Source: Candidatus Nitrososphaera evergladensis SR1 (GTDB taxonomy: Archaea; Thermoproteota; Nitrososphaeria; Nitrososphaerales; Nitrososphaeraceae). Taken from it: 64,000 nucleotides of DNA. The position numbers and the translations under genes are program-made. Below, in pieces: positions 1 through 10,191 of this stretch (position 1 is its first letter; each line of letters begins with the position of its first letter). A model generated the notes under the pieces. That model saw only the letters and a list, made by a program, of their open reading frames with translations, was not told where the DNA came from and did not search any database. The stretch is from the NCBI RefSeq assembly GCF_000730285.1, contig NZ_CP007174.1:2108001-2172000 (forward strand), given 5' to 3'.

Positions 1-1291
1 CTTCTTGGTATATACCGAATCTTCAGAGGCAAATCCAACCGAGTTTGCGCATAATCCTTGTCATGCCGTAGGTAATGTTCATTCAATATATCAAAGGCTT
101 TAATTAAAAATGAACCGGATCCACACGCAGGATCTAGAACTCTAATCTTTTCAATGTTGATTTTCTTGTCTTCAAGCAACTTTCCAAGTGTATTCCTAAC
201 AATGTAATCAACTATGAATATTGGGGTGTAAAAGATACCCTGCTCCTTTCTATGGGCCTGACTTTCAGTGAGTTTCGCTGTCTTGGATGTTTTCTTTAGG
301 ATATGGCCTAGATATTGTTCGTAGATATTCCCAAGTACATCAGCTTCGATAGCAGAGAAGTCGTAGGAAATCGATCTATCACTTGTAAAATGCAGCCCTT
401 CAATTATCTCATAAAGAACATCATTGTCTATCTCTAGTTCATCGCAAAGATGCTTGGCAAAGATTTTGCTGTTGTAGTATTTATCAAAGTAAGAATACAC
501 CTCTCTGATACTTCTAACAAGCTGGCCTTTCCCTCTGCTAGCCCATTCTCTTACATTGGAGATGAGTCTCTTTTCTTCTAGACCTCTGTCTTCACAATAA
601 CGAATAAACATTAACCTGTCTAGGATCCTCTGGGTAGATTCGTTGAGATCTTCTTGACTCAAGCTTTTGTTTTGGTTCAATCTCGTAATGCTCTTGGATA
701 GAATCTCTCGAAACCTAGTGAAGTCTGATAAAAGTTGTTTATCTACCGGCGTCTTCTTTGTCTTTTTGCCCCATTTTTCAGCTTCCTTATCTAGTAGTCC
801 CTGTTCGAAGCTCTCTTTTGATAGAAGCCAGAGCTCTTCAAACCTACTAATAAACTGGCTACAGTGAATGTCCTTTATCCTGCTTTGCGAATACTGTGAT
901 TCACGCCATTCTGCATTGAAGACTTTTACTTCTTCAAAGTCTGTCAGAACGGCCCAAGTACACCCTTTATGCCATGAATAGTTGATGGCCTGTTCTACAT
1001 ATTTTGGATTCTCCAGATTTTCCCTGAGTGCCTTAGCTTCTAAAAAGAACTTTGGTATCCCATTGATTCTAAAACTATAATCTACTCTATCCTTTGAGAT
1101 ATTTTCCTCTCTAGTAACTTCGTCAGGATGATAGGTATTCCGAACATCCCACCCAAGAGCTTCAAAAAGAGGTTCGATAAACTCTGCTTTGGTATTTTCT
1201 TCATTGTACTTTGAAAGTTTGTTTTCCTGTCTTATCCATTATACTTGTCTACAAGGGCCTTGATAATTTGCTTGGCTATTTCCTTTGTCAA
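1..1291 (-). CDS. Type IIG-like restriction-methylation enzyme, partial, N-terminal frameshift
   Basis: The reverse strand stays open from about 1236 to the window edge. It encodes an N-terminal nuclease-like region (VDYSF...FLEAK, a D...ExK pattern), a helical linker and, near base 130, the N6-adenine methyltransferase motif I DPACGSGSFL. This layout fits single-chain type IIG or Eco57I-like enzymes that both cut and methylate DNA. The C-terminus, with the expected NPPY motif, lies outside the window. The N-terminus is odd: a TTG at 1289-1291 opens LTKEIAKQIIKALVDKYNG and stops, and the sequence resumes at once in another frame as IRQENKLSKYNEEN. One missing base near 1235-1238 would explain this. 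The gene may therefore be a pseudogene, start internally, or carry a sequencing error. The family is clear; the function of this copy is not. Confidence 0.75.
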
Positions 1292-1298
1292 TAGGTGA

Positions 1299-1315
1299 AC
1301 TGTACCAGATACAGT
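1299..1315. promoter_or_regulatory. Palindromic candidate operator between R-M gene and regulator
   Basis: ACTGTA-CCAGA-TACAGT is a perfect palindrome with 6-base arms and a 5-base centre. It lies 7 bases upstream of the restriction gene's first start codon and about 57 bases upstream of the divergent HxlR-like gene. A dimeric winged-helix protein could bind it. The role is inferred from position and symmetry. Confidence 0.4.
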
Positions 1316-1340
1316 CAACTATGTCAGAGTATCGGAAACT

Positions 1341-1357
1341 GATTTTATTATAAGACC
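1341..1357 (+). promoter_or_regulatory. TATA-type promoter of the HxlR-like gene
   Basis: The T/A-rich stretch GATTTTATTATAAGACC lies about 25 bases before the TTG start at 1372. That is the spacing expected for an archaeal TATA box driving a leaderless message, and it supports the TTG start. Confidence 0.45.
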
Positions 1358-1371
1358 ATTGCTTCTCCCTG

Positions 1372-1662
1372 TTGCCCTCACAGTCTAATGCAAGATGGTC
1401 TCTAATCCGAACTTTAGCTCAGACCTATGCATTAGACATACTTGAAGCTCTGAGCAAGAAGCCCTCAAGATTTAGTGATTTGTCTCTTGTCAGCCCTAAT
1501 GAAAGAACAAGAGCACAAAGACTGAAGGAATTGGAAAGTATTGGTTTTATATCGACAGTAAGTCTCAAGGTAGAGAAGAGATATTTCGTTCACTACAAGT
1601 TGACAGATAAGGGAAAGGAAGCACTCCAAAAAATGCAAGAGATCGATAAATTAGGAGGATAA
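1372..1662 (+). CDS. Winged-helix (HxlR-like) transcriptional regulator
   Basis: This 96-residue protein has the HxlR/PadR pattern: helices around SLIRTLAQTYALDILEALS, a recognition-helix region RTRAQRLKELESIGFI, and a C-terminal wing ending YKLTDKGKEAL. Such proteins bind DNA as dimers. It starts at TTG, supported by a TATA-like box about 25 bases upstream. It is divergent from the restriction-methylation gene with a palindrome in between, so control of that gene, like a restriction controller protein, is a reasonable inference. The small size fits a bare DNA-binding domain with no ligand domain. Confidence 0.7.
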   Translation: MPSQSNARWSLIRTLAQTYALDILEALSKKPSRFSDLSLVSPNERTRAQRLKELESIGFISTVSLKVEKRYFVHYKLTDKGKEALQKMQEIDKLGG

Positions 1663-1711
1663 GTCATTCGCTAAATTGATGGTTGTTCTTAAATGGTTGG
1701 AAGCAGCGAAT

Positions 1712-2086
1712 CTACTGCCGCTTTTCTGCCAATACGTAGCCAAGTCCCGCATGGCAAGTGCCTGACGTGCTTGGACCTTGAGCCCATATTAAAATAGTCA
1801 GCTCTTGCTGGTTCAAGGCCTTCTCCTTGCGTCCTTGACATTCTACACAAAGTTGAAGGTTGGATAGCGCCATATGATTGCCGCCTTGGCTGATAGGGAC
1901 TATGTGGTCAACTGTCATAGTCTTGTCATGTTTGCCAGCGAATTGTTTGCCGCAGGCTCTGCAGTAGAGTCCGCTATCGCGTATCCTAAGCTGCTCTACA
2001 AAGGAGCGGCGATCAAGATGGAATTTACGCCGTTGTCTTATGGTGTGAAGTGCCTTGTCGGGCATCATTACCCTTTTACGAGACAT
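1712..2086 (-). CDS. HNH endonuclease
   Basis: This 124-residue protein carries a clear HNH nuclease core: CRACGKQF, then DHIVPISQGG, NLQLCVECQGRK. The DH pair, the central N and the two CxxC pairs (a zinc-stabilised beta-beta-alpha metal finger) are all present. Such enzymes cut DNA in restriction systems, phages and mobile elements. The N-terminus is basic (MSRKRVMMPDK) and may hold DNA. The gene lies between the HxlR-like regulator (convergent) and a GNAT gene in the same direction. The defence-island setting suggests a restriction or mobile-element role, but no methyltransferase partner is adjacent. Confidence 0.8.
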   Translation of the reverse strand: MSRKRVMMPDKALHTIRQRRKFHLDRRSFVEQLRIRDSGLYCRACGKQFAGKHDKTMTVDHIVPISQGGNHMALSNLQLCVECQGRKEKALNQQELTILIWAQGPSTSGTCHAGLGYVLAEKRQ

Positions 2087-2130
2087 CCGTATCCTGCATG
2101 GGATAGCATCCTAGAATTTTAAGAGATAGC

Positions 2131-2652
2131 TCAAGCGACACGGCGATACATCCAAACCTTGCCTCTGTGAGGAGGGTTCTCTTGTTTAATGAATTCCCAG
2201 TATTTTCTATAATAATTTGACAAGTGTTCATTGGTCTGAAGTATGACATAGCGGCAGGCTACACGTTCACCAATATCAACAGCGATGCCAAGGCAAAAAT
2301 CACGAATTTCTATACCTATCCCTTGGTTTCTAAAAGGAAGATTAACGCCCATCTGTGCCAACAACATTGCTGGATAGGACCTTGGCGTGTAACCATTAAC
2401 CTTTTCATCTGCAGCTAGTCTGGGGCTTTCAATCGCAGACATGCATAGCGCAAAGAATCCAACAGGCTTTTGTTCGTAGGTTGTGACGAATAATGAGCAT
2501 AACCTACTTTTATGATACTGGACTGCCTTCTTTTCAAGAAACTCTTGGACACCAAGTGGGTCAGAGCCATCTGGCTCCTTGCAATTCAAATGTGATAAAT
2601 CATCCGACTCCTGCCACAGACGGACATTGAACTTGATGGGATCTAGTTTCAT
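2131..2652 (-). CDS. GNAT-family N-acetyltransferase
   Basis: This 173-residue protein fits the GNAT fold. The acetyl-CoA pyrophosphate-binding region is visible as MGVNLPFRNQGIGIEI (the RxxGxG/A motif as RNQGIG), and a C-terminal segment ILQTNEHLSNYYRKYWEF resembles the beta5-alpha4 region. It acetylates an unknown substrate. The hydrophobic strand before motif A and the compact size recall GNAT toxins that acetylate aminoacyl-tRNA, but the usual ribbon-helix-helix antitoxin is absent. Instead a 48-residue ORF lies 17 bases upstream in the same direction, probably in one transcript. A resistance-type or metabolic acetyltransferase is equally possible. Confidence 0.75.
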   Translation of the reverse strand: MKLDPIKFNVRLWQESDDLSHLNCKEPDGSDPLGVQEFLEKKAVQYHKSRLCSLFVTTYEQKPVGFFALCMSAIESPRLAADEKVNGYTPRSYPAMLLAQMGVNLPFRNQGIGIEIRDFCLGIAVDIGERVACRYVILQTNEHLSNYYRKYWEFIKQENPPHRGKVWMYRRVA

Positions 2653-2669
2653 TAAAGGAAGACTTGTGA

Positions 2670-2816
2670 TTAGGTCTTGCAGTATTTCTTATAAACTTGG
2701 TGAGCTTTCCTGAGCGCTTCTTTTTCCTTTTCACTTAGTGCTCTAGAGTCATACTTCTGAAATATCTCGGCATCCTTGCCAGTTAACTTTGCGACTCTAT
2801 CCTCAATGGTAGTCAT
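2670..2816 (-). CDS. Small hypothetical protein upstream of GNAT gene
   Basis: A 48-codon ORF starts at ATG (2816-2814) and ends at TAA, 17 bases before the GNAT start. It encodes a charged helical protein: MTTIEDRVAKLTGKDAEIFQ, then a lysine/glutamate-rich run, ending QVYKKYCKT. No known domain is recognised. Its composition, size and position, first in a two-gene unit with a GNAT enzyme, would suit an antitoxin-like partner, but it lacks a visible DNA-binding motif. A strong T/A box at 2909-2918 could drive it leftward. Confidence 0.5.
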   Translation of the reverse strand: MTTIEDRVAKLTGKDAEIFQKYDSRALSEKEKEALRKAHQVYKKYCKT

Positions 2817-2970
2817 GTCTTAGTCTCCAAATAACCTATCGATTCTGTTAGTATTAAGTCTTATTGAGACATTGTCTAACAGTAGAGGAGCACCTTTCTT
2901 ACCTTCCATATTTAAATAAACATTCTCGCGACGCTTGGTGGAAGAAGAGAGCCACAATTGAATCCAGTTC
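2817..2970. other. CRISPR trailer-side flank with TATA-like box
   Basis: This stretch separates the 48-codon ORF from the first repeat. It holds TATTTAAATA at 2909-2918, which is nearly symmetrical and could act in either direction: leftward toward the small ORF or rightward into the array. The repeat orientation argues that this is the distal (trailer) end of the array. No degenerate repeat copies are seen here. Confidence 0.5.
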
Positions 2971-5900
2971 GTTTCAATCCTTGTTGTGGTGGATTCGTCT
3001 TTCAGACACATGGAACGCAACGGTAACAGCACAAACGCCAGGTTTCAATCCTTGTTGTGGTGGATTCGTCTTTCAGACATTCTTTGCAACATACTGTGAG
3101 AGCCAAAGACACTTGGGTTTCAATCCTTGTTGTGGTGGATTCGTCTTTCAGACAGACAAGAATCTCCCAAAAAGCTCGTCATGGTTCAGGTTTCAATCCT
3201 TGTTGTGGTGGATTCGTCTTTCAGACGGAAGCGGCAAGGATCAGGGTCGCCATCGAAGACGCGTTTCAATCCTTGTTGTGGTGGATTCGTCTTTCAGACG
3301 CTTGGCAGATTCAATTTCCATATTTCCGCAACTCAGTTTCAATCCTTGTTGTGGTGGATTCGTCTTTCAGACTGCTGTCAACATTCTAGTGCGGGAGCGC
3401 CTAGAAGTTTCAATCCTTGTTGTGGTGGATTCGTCTTTCAGACAGGAATCAATGTCGGCAAGCCTGTAGCTCAAACAAGTTTCAATCCTTGTTGTGGTGG
3501 ATTCGTCTTTCAGACACAAAGAGATCAAGATGCCTCCGACACCCGAACTAGAGTTTCAATCCTTGTTGTGGTGGATTCGTCTTTCAGACTTCAACGACTA
3601 CACTGCATCAACAGGTAGACCAGAGTTTCAATCCTTGTTGTGGTGGATTCGTCTTTCAGACAAGCGTCTCTCCCTTGACAGAGCCGTTCATCTTGGTTTC
3701 AATCCTTGTTGTGGTGGATTCGTCTTTCAGACACGCGTACCCCGTCATGGCGCCTATCTGCCCCTTGTGTTTCAATCCTTGTTGTGGTGGATTCGTCTTT
3801 CAGACTCTTTCTTGTTGACTTCGGTGAAAGAGAGTGCTGAGTTTCAATCCTTGTTGTGGTGGATTCGTCTTTCAGACATCTCCTTGTTGACCGGAAAGTC
3901 GCCATAGAACGCGGGTTTCAATCCTTGTTGTGGTGGATTCGTCTTTCAGACTTGGGGCCAGTTCTGCCAGAACGTTGAGGCATTCGGTTTCAATCCTTGT
4001 TGTGGTGGATTCGTCTTTCAGACCTATCTTCTGCCATCTCAATAGCTCAGCTCCAGGAGTTTCAATCCTTGTTGTGGTGGATTCGTCTTTCAGACCTGCT
4101 ATCGTCAAAGTTCAAAGCAACCGTGTAGAGTTTCAATCCTTGTTGTGGTGGATTCGTCTTTCAGACGGCCAGAATCCCGCTAGAGCTGGTCGAAGTCAAG
4201 CAGTTTCAATCCTTGTTGTGGTGGATTCGTCTTTCAGACCGCGAGAATCAGGGGAAATTCTGACGAGGCCAAGACGTTTCAATCCTTGTTGTGGTGGATT
4301 CGTCTTTCAGACTTGCCCCTATTCCCTTCTCACGAGCAAGTTTGTAGTTTCAATCCTTGTTGTGGTGGATTCGTCTTTCAGACTGCGGCTCTTGCGGCGC
4401 TCTGATAGAGTGCGACAAGTTTCAATCCTTGTTGTGGTGGATTCGTCTTTCAGACACAAAGTCAGGAGTTTCCCATTCGTCCATGGGGATGTTTCAATCC
4501 TTGTTGTGGTGGATTCGTCTTTCAGACGTGTCGGTGTTGCTATACTGGCCATTGCGATCCTTGGTTTCAATCCTTGTTGTGGTGGATTCGTCTTTCAGAC
4601 GGCAAGTTTGAGCGCGAAGAAAAGCCGGTCGATTACAGTTTCAATCCTTGTTGTGGTGGATTCGTCTTTCAGACTGGTTAAAGAACCTCCCCCCCCTAAA
4701 ACCGAGTTTCAATCCTTGTTGTGGTGGATTCGTCTTTCAGACGGCAGGAAAAGGAGGGAAATAGAAAGGAGTAAAGGTTTCAATCCTTGTTGTGGTGGAT
4801 TCGTCTTTCAGACATTATCACTATCAACACGGACAACACCGTAGACGAGTTTCAATCCTTGTTGTGGTGGATTCGTCTTTCAGACGGCACAAAGACGGAC
4901 CTATCGGAAAAGCTTGGGATCGTTTCAATCCTTGTTGTGGTGGATTCGTCTTTCAGACTTCGTTGCGTCGGCGCGCCGTCAATAATGGCATAGAGTTTCA
5001 ATCCTTGTTGTGGTGGATTCGTCTTTCAGACACCACCAATCGAGAATGAGGTATCCCTTGTTATAGGTTTCAATCCTTGTTGTGGTGGATTCGTCTTTCA
5101 GACGATTCAGAAGAGGCTCACGACATCGCCGTTGAGCAGTTTCAATCCTTGTTGTGGTGGATTCGTCTTTCAGACACACCACGAGAGACAAGAACAACGA
5201 CGGGAAAAGCAGTTTCAATCCTTGTTGTGGTGGATTCGTCTTTCAGACTCCGAAATTGCGGGTATGGAGGTAGAGGCGGAGAGTTTCAATCCTTGTTGTG
5301 GTGGATTCGTCTTTCAGACCCAAAGGCGGAGGCAGATATTACAATAGAAAACAGTTTCAATCCTTGTTGTGGTGGATTCGTCTTTCAGACCGTAAAGGAG
5401 GTGTCCGAGTCGATAAACGTCTTGAGTTTCAATCCTTGTTGTGGTGGATTCGTCTTTCAGACACAATGTTTGCCCGCCGCAAGTCATTTATCAGGCTGAG
5501 TTTCAATCCTTGTTGTGGTGGATTCGTCTTTCAGACGACCCGCACAAACTACCAAAGGCTCCAAGGCTATGGTTTCAATCCTTGTTGTGGTGGATTCGTC
5601 TTTCAGACTTCTCGGTTGGCGGGTTTCCTGCTCCGCTGGCAACGGTTTCAATCCTTGTTGTGGTGGATTCGTCTTTCAGACTTTTCGGAACGGGTCAAGT
5701 CGCGCCCGATGATGACAGTTTCAATCCTTGTTGTGGTGGATTCGTCTTTCAGACGCACTATTTCCGTCGCTTCCGGTAGCTGTAATAAGTTTCAATCCTT
5801 GTTGTGGTGGATTCGTCTTTCAGACCTTCATTTACCAATGTGATAGCTCCTGCAGGAGAGGTTTCAATCCTTGTTGTGGTGGATTCGTCTTTCAGACTTG

Positions 5901-6547
5901 TAAACCTCCATTGTTTTACCGTAGGCGGTTTGTTTCAATCCTTGTTGTGGTGGATTCGTCTTTCAGACTCGATATGATATAGTCGGGGTTGCGTGAGACT
6001 GTGTTTCAATCCTTGTTGTGGTGGATTCGTCTTTCAGACAAAGGACGGCTGCTGCCTTGCGCCTCACTGATTCAGTTTCAATCCTTGTTGTGGTGGATTC
6101 GTCTTTCAGACTATTTTTGCGCTCAATTTGCCCGCAACCGTATGTGGTTTCAATCCTTGTTGTGGTGGATTCGTCTTTCAGACAATCTGCTCCCTCAGGA
6201 TATTCATCTCCTTCTGCAATGGTTTCAATCCTTGTTGTGGTGGATTCGTCTTTCAGACATCTATTGAAGGCACGAATCTTCTTCTATGACATTGTTTCAA
6301 TCCTTGTTGTGGTGGATTCGTCTTTCAGACTTGAATGCTTCGCTTCCGAAGGCGCCGACGTTCAACGTTTCAATCCTTGTTGTGGTGGATTCGTCTTTCA
6401 GACCGTATATCATTGTACTATTCGGTTTCGGGCACTGAGTTTCAATCCTTGTTGTGGTGGATTCGTCTTTCAGACATACAGGATAGTTCCACATTGCGGA
6501 CATGCCATGAGTTTCAATCCTTGTTGTGGTGGATTCGTCTTTCAGAC

Positions 6548-6728
6548 AGCCGGTGGAGAAAAACAACGAGTGGAGGACGAAGGGTTTCAATCCTTGTTGT
6601 GGTGGATTCGTCTTTCAGACACGAGGATTTCAATCCTGAGGAGTTCGTAAGAGAGTTTCAATCCTTGTTGTGGTGGATTCGTCTTTCAGACAAGCAAGCG
6701 GTAGACATGGCCAACGAGTTGAAAAATA
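6548..6728. repeat. Duplicated three-spacer block, copy 1
   Basis: Three consecutive spacers with their internal repeats, starting AGCCGGTGGAG, ACGAGGATTTC and AAGCAAGCGG, are identical to those at 9321-9501, exactly 2,773 bases away. The neighbouring spacers on both sides differ between the copies. Confidence 0.97.
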
Positions 6729-9320
6729 GTTTCAATCCTTGTTGTGGTGGATTCGTCTTTCAGACAATTGACGCCTTTTGCTCGGGCTCGGGCTTTAGGT
6801 GTTTCAATCCTTGTTGTGGTGGATTCGTCTTTCAGACGTAACGGGTCTTGCTACCAATTACGGAGAGGAGTTTGGGTTTCAATCCTTGTTGTGGTGGATT
6901 CGTCTTTCAGACAGTTGCAGTTCGAGGGCGTTCTCTTGTTCGTGAGTATAGTTTCAATCCTTGTTGTGGTGGATTCGTCTTTCAGACAGGATATCCACTA
7001 CTGGTACAGGTATGCCGCAAAGTTTCAATCCTTGTTGTGGTGGATTCGTCTTTCAGACTCGATTTTGGCCTTTCTGCTGCAGTGGACGTCCAGAGTTTCA
7101 ATCCTTGTTGTGGTGGATTCGTCTTTCAGACTCTAAAATCCGCGGTATAAGGACCATCGAGAAAAGTTTCAATCCTTGTTGTGGTGGATTCGTCTTTCAG
7201 ACAGGCAGTTGATCTTACGATTGGCGTGCACTACAATACAGTTTCAATCCTTGTTGTGGTGGATTCGTCTTTCAGACCTTTAGCGCCTCTCGTATCACTT
7301 CTTTGTTAAAGGTTTCAATCCTTGTTGTGGTGGATTCGTCTTTCAGACACTCTGCCCTGTGAAGCGAGATGATGCTGTCGACAAGTTTCAATCCTTGTTG
7401 TGGTGGATTCGTCTTTCAGACGATGGTGTCGTCGCCCTGCTTGTCCATGTTGGCATGTTTCAATCCTTGTTGTGGTGGATTCGTCTTTCAGACGACCAAC
7501 GACAGGGAATACTTTGACGACGAGGTTATGTTTCAATCCTTGTTGTGGTGGATTCGTCTTTCAGACACACAGATGGCACTCATGGCGCAGTCGGTGAATA
7601 TCGTTTCAATCCTTGTTGTGGTGGATTCGTCTTTCAGACATGTCAAGCCAGCGTTCCTTTATCATGCCCTGCAGCCCGTTTCAATCCTTGTTGTGGTGGA
7701 TTCGTCTTTCAGACTATGTTACGCAGTCAGATTTGGACGCAGGCACGAGTTTCAATCCTTGTTGTGGTGGATTCGTCTTTCAGACCGTAGTGTAGTTGGG
7801 CTGCTTGCCGTACTGGAAAGTTTCAATCCTTGTTGTGGTGGATTCGTCTTTCAGACTGTTTGTCTGTGCTTGATGTGCCTGTGGTGAGTGGTTTCAATCC
7901 TTGTTGTGGTGGATTCGTCTTTCAGACCATAAAAAAGAGGAGGAAATGGTGGAAAAATGAGGTTTCAATCCTTGTTGTGGTGGATTCGTCTTTCAGACAA
8001 TTCTTCTACCTGAAGAGGCCAGCCGAGCCGGGGCGTTTCAATCCTTGTTGTGGTGGATTCGTCTTTCAGACGCTCTTCCAGGAATGGATGACAAAGTACG
8101 TGGAGAGTTTCAATCCTTGTTGTGGTGGATTCGTCTTTCAGACTCAGGGAACAGCAATACCGCCAATGCCGCTGATGAGTTTCAATCCTTGTTGTGGTGG
8201 ATTCGTCTTTCAGACTATTGCTCGTGGCGGAAATCTGACTATTTACCTTTAGTTTCAATCCTTGTTGTGGTGGATTCGTCTTTCAGACAGAATGAGGACG
8301 AGCTGGCGCTTGCCTGCGCAGTTGGTTTCAATCCTTGTTGTGGTGGATTCGTCTTTCAGACCTTTTTCGATGTTGCCATGCCTAACTACTTGTAGTGTTT
8401 CAATCCTTGTTGTGGTGGATTCGTCTTTCAGACGGGTGAGCAAGTCGACATCACCCCTGCAGCGCGTGGTTTCAATCCTTGTTGTGGTGGATTCGTCTTT
8501 CAGACTCTACAGTGTCTTTTGTGTTGCTTCCAGTCGCGTATGGATTCTTAAGATAATGTTTCAATCCTTGTTGTGGTGGATTCGTCTTTCAGACGTTAAA
8601 AGCGACACAGAGAAGTCACCTTCTATCTAGTTTCAATCCTTGTTGTGGTGGATTCGTCTTTCAGACGAGTCCCAGTCCGTGCGGGGTGTTCGGGCCTTGA
8701 TGTTTCAATCCTTGTTGTGGTGGATTCGTCTTTCAGACCGTCCTTTTGTGGCGGGTCTTCAACCACTAGTTTTGGGTTTCAATCCTTGTTGTGGTGGATT
8801 CGTCTTTCAGACAGCACATTCACTTTGCGCTTGCGCTTCCGGAAGTTGGTTTCAATCCTTGTTGTGGTGGATTCGTCTTTCAGACAAGTTCCAAGTCACC
8901 AACGAACAGGGCTGGGTAACAAAGTTTCAATCCTTGTTGTGGTGGATTCGTCTTTCAGACGCAGCAAATCAATCTGTACCGATGCGATTTGTTGGTTTCA
9001 ATCCTTGTTGTGGTGGATTCGTCTTTCAGACTTCGGGAACCTTTTTGCTTGCGCCGTATTTGGTGGGTTTCAATCCTTGTTGTGGTGGATTCGTCTTTCA
9101 GACGCTATCTGTTATAACGCTACTTTCTAGTCATAAAAGTTTCAATCCTTGTTGTGGTGGATTCGTCTTTCAGACTACAGCAGGGACGAATCTTAGTGGA
9201 AAAATAGATTCGTTTCAATCCTTGTTGTGGTGGATTCGTCTTTCAGACTGTAACAAGCTGAAAAATCGTCTTTGTTATCTTTAGTTTCAATCCTTGTTGT
9301 GGTGGATTCGTCTTTCAGAC

Positions 9321-9501
9321 AGCCGGTGGAGAAAAACAACGAGTGGAGGACGAAGGGTTTCAATCCTTGTTGTGGTGGATTCGTCTTTCAGACACGAGGA
9401 TTTCAATCCTGAGGAGTTCGTAAGAGAGTTTCAATCCTTGTTGTGGTGGATTCGTCTTTCAGACAAGCAAGCGGTAGACATGGCCAACGAGTTGAAAAAT
9501 A
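9321..9501. repeat. Duplicated three-spacer block, copy 2
   Basis: Second copy of the block at 6548-6728, nearer the inferred leader. It is preceded and followed by spacers unrelated to those flanking the first copy. Confidence 0.97.
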
Positions 9502-10191
9502 GTTTCAATCCTTGTTGTGGTGGATTCGTCTTTCAGACAGCTTATGAGCAAGGACCCTAGACTTGAGCGCAGGGGTTTCAATCCTTGTTGTGGTGGATTC
9601 GTCTTTCAGACCAGGCATTCGTCTACGAATGCAGCTATCGGGTCCTGTTTCAATCCTTGTTGTGGTGGATTCGTCTTTCAGACGGATGGTGCAAACAACA
9701 AGACGATAAGAACGTCCTAGTTTCAATCCTTGTTGTGGTGGATTCGTCTTTCAGACGGCCATAGAACAAAGGTCCTTTATGTTTGGCTTCAGTTTCAATC
9801 CTTGTTGTGGTGGATTCGTCTTTCAGACTTTGCAGGCAACGGAAACGACAGCGTAGGCTCTAAGTTTCAATCCTTGTTGTGGTGGATTCGTCTTTCAGAC
9901 ATCTTTTGTCGTAGCTCTTCTTTGTTATAATGCGGTTTCAATCCTTGTTGTGGTGGATTCGTCTTTCAGACCCAGCAAGGGGCAAGACACAACTTTTGGA
10001 ATGGACCGGTTTCAATCCTTGTTGTGGTGGATTCGTCTTTCAGACAGTTTTAGGTTTAAGGTCTACGATGTTGTCTACAGAGTTTCAATCCTTGTTGTGG
10101 TGGATTCGTCTTTCAGACATGCTATCTAGCTTCATATCCTTGTATTTTTTCTTGGTTTCAATCCTTGTTGTGGTGGATTCGTCTTTCAGAC

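Larger units (their letters stand above)
2971..10191 (-). CRISPR. CRISPR array, 100 repeats and 99 spacers
   Basis: I count 100 copies of a 37-base repeat that reads GTTTCAATCCTTG...GTCTTTCAGAC on the plus strand. All look identical, including the first (2971-3007) and last (10155-10191). Period is mostly 71-75 bases, so spacers are mostly 34-38 bases; outliers are one of 31 (4675-4705) and one of 52 (8506-8557). On the minus strand the repeat ends in GGATTGAAAC. ATTGAAAC is the usual 8-base crRNA 5' handle left by Cas6 in type I systems, so transcription runs leftward and the leader is on the right, beside cas4. A block of three spacers occurs twice (6548-6728 and 9321-9501). Any ORF in the array is an artefact of the repeat. 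Confidence 0.99.

Noticed and set aside
667-867. 66-codon plus-strand ORF
   Set aside because: It is the shadow of the restriction-methylation gene, which is open on the minus strand throughout.
2907-2970. CRISPR leader on the left side
   Set aside because: A good T/A box is present, but the repeat reads ATTGAAAC at its 3' end only on the minus strand, and cas genes lie on the right. Kept as a possible antisense or small-ORF promoter.
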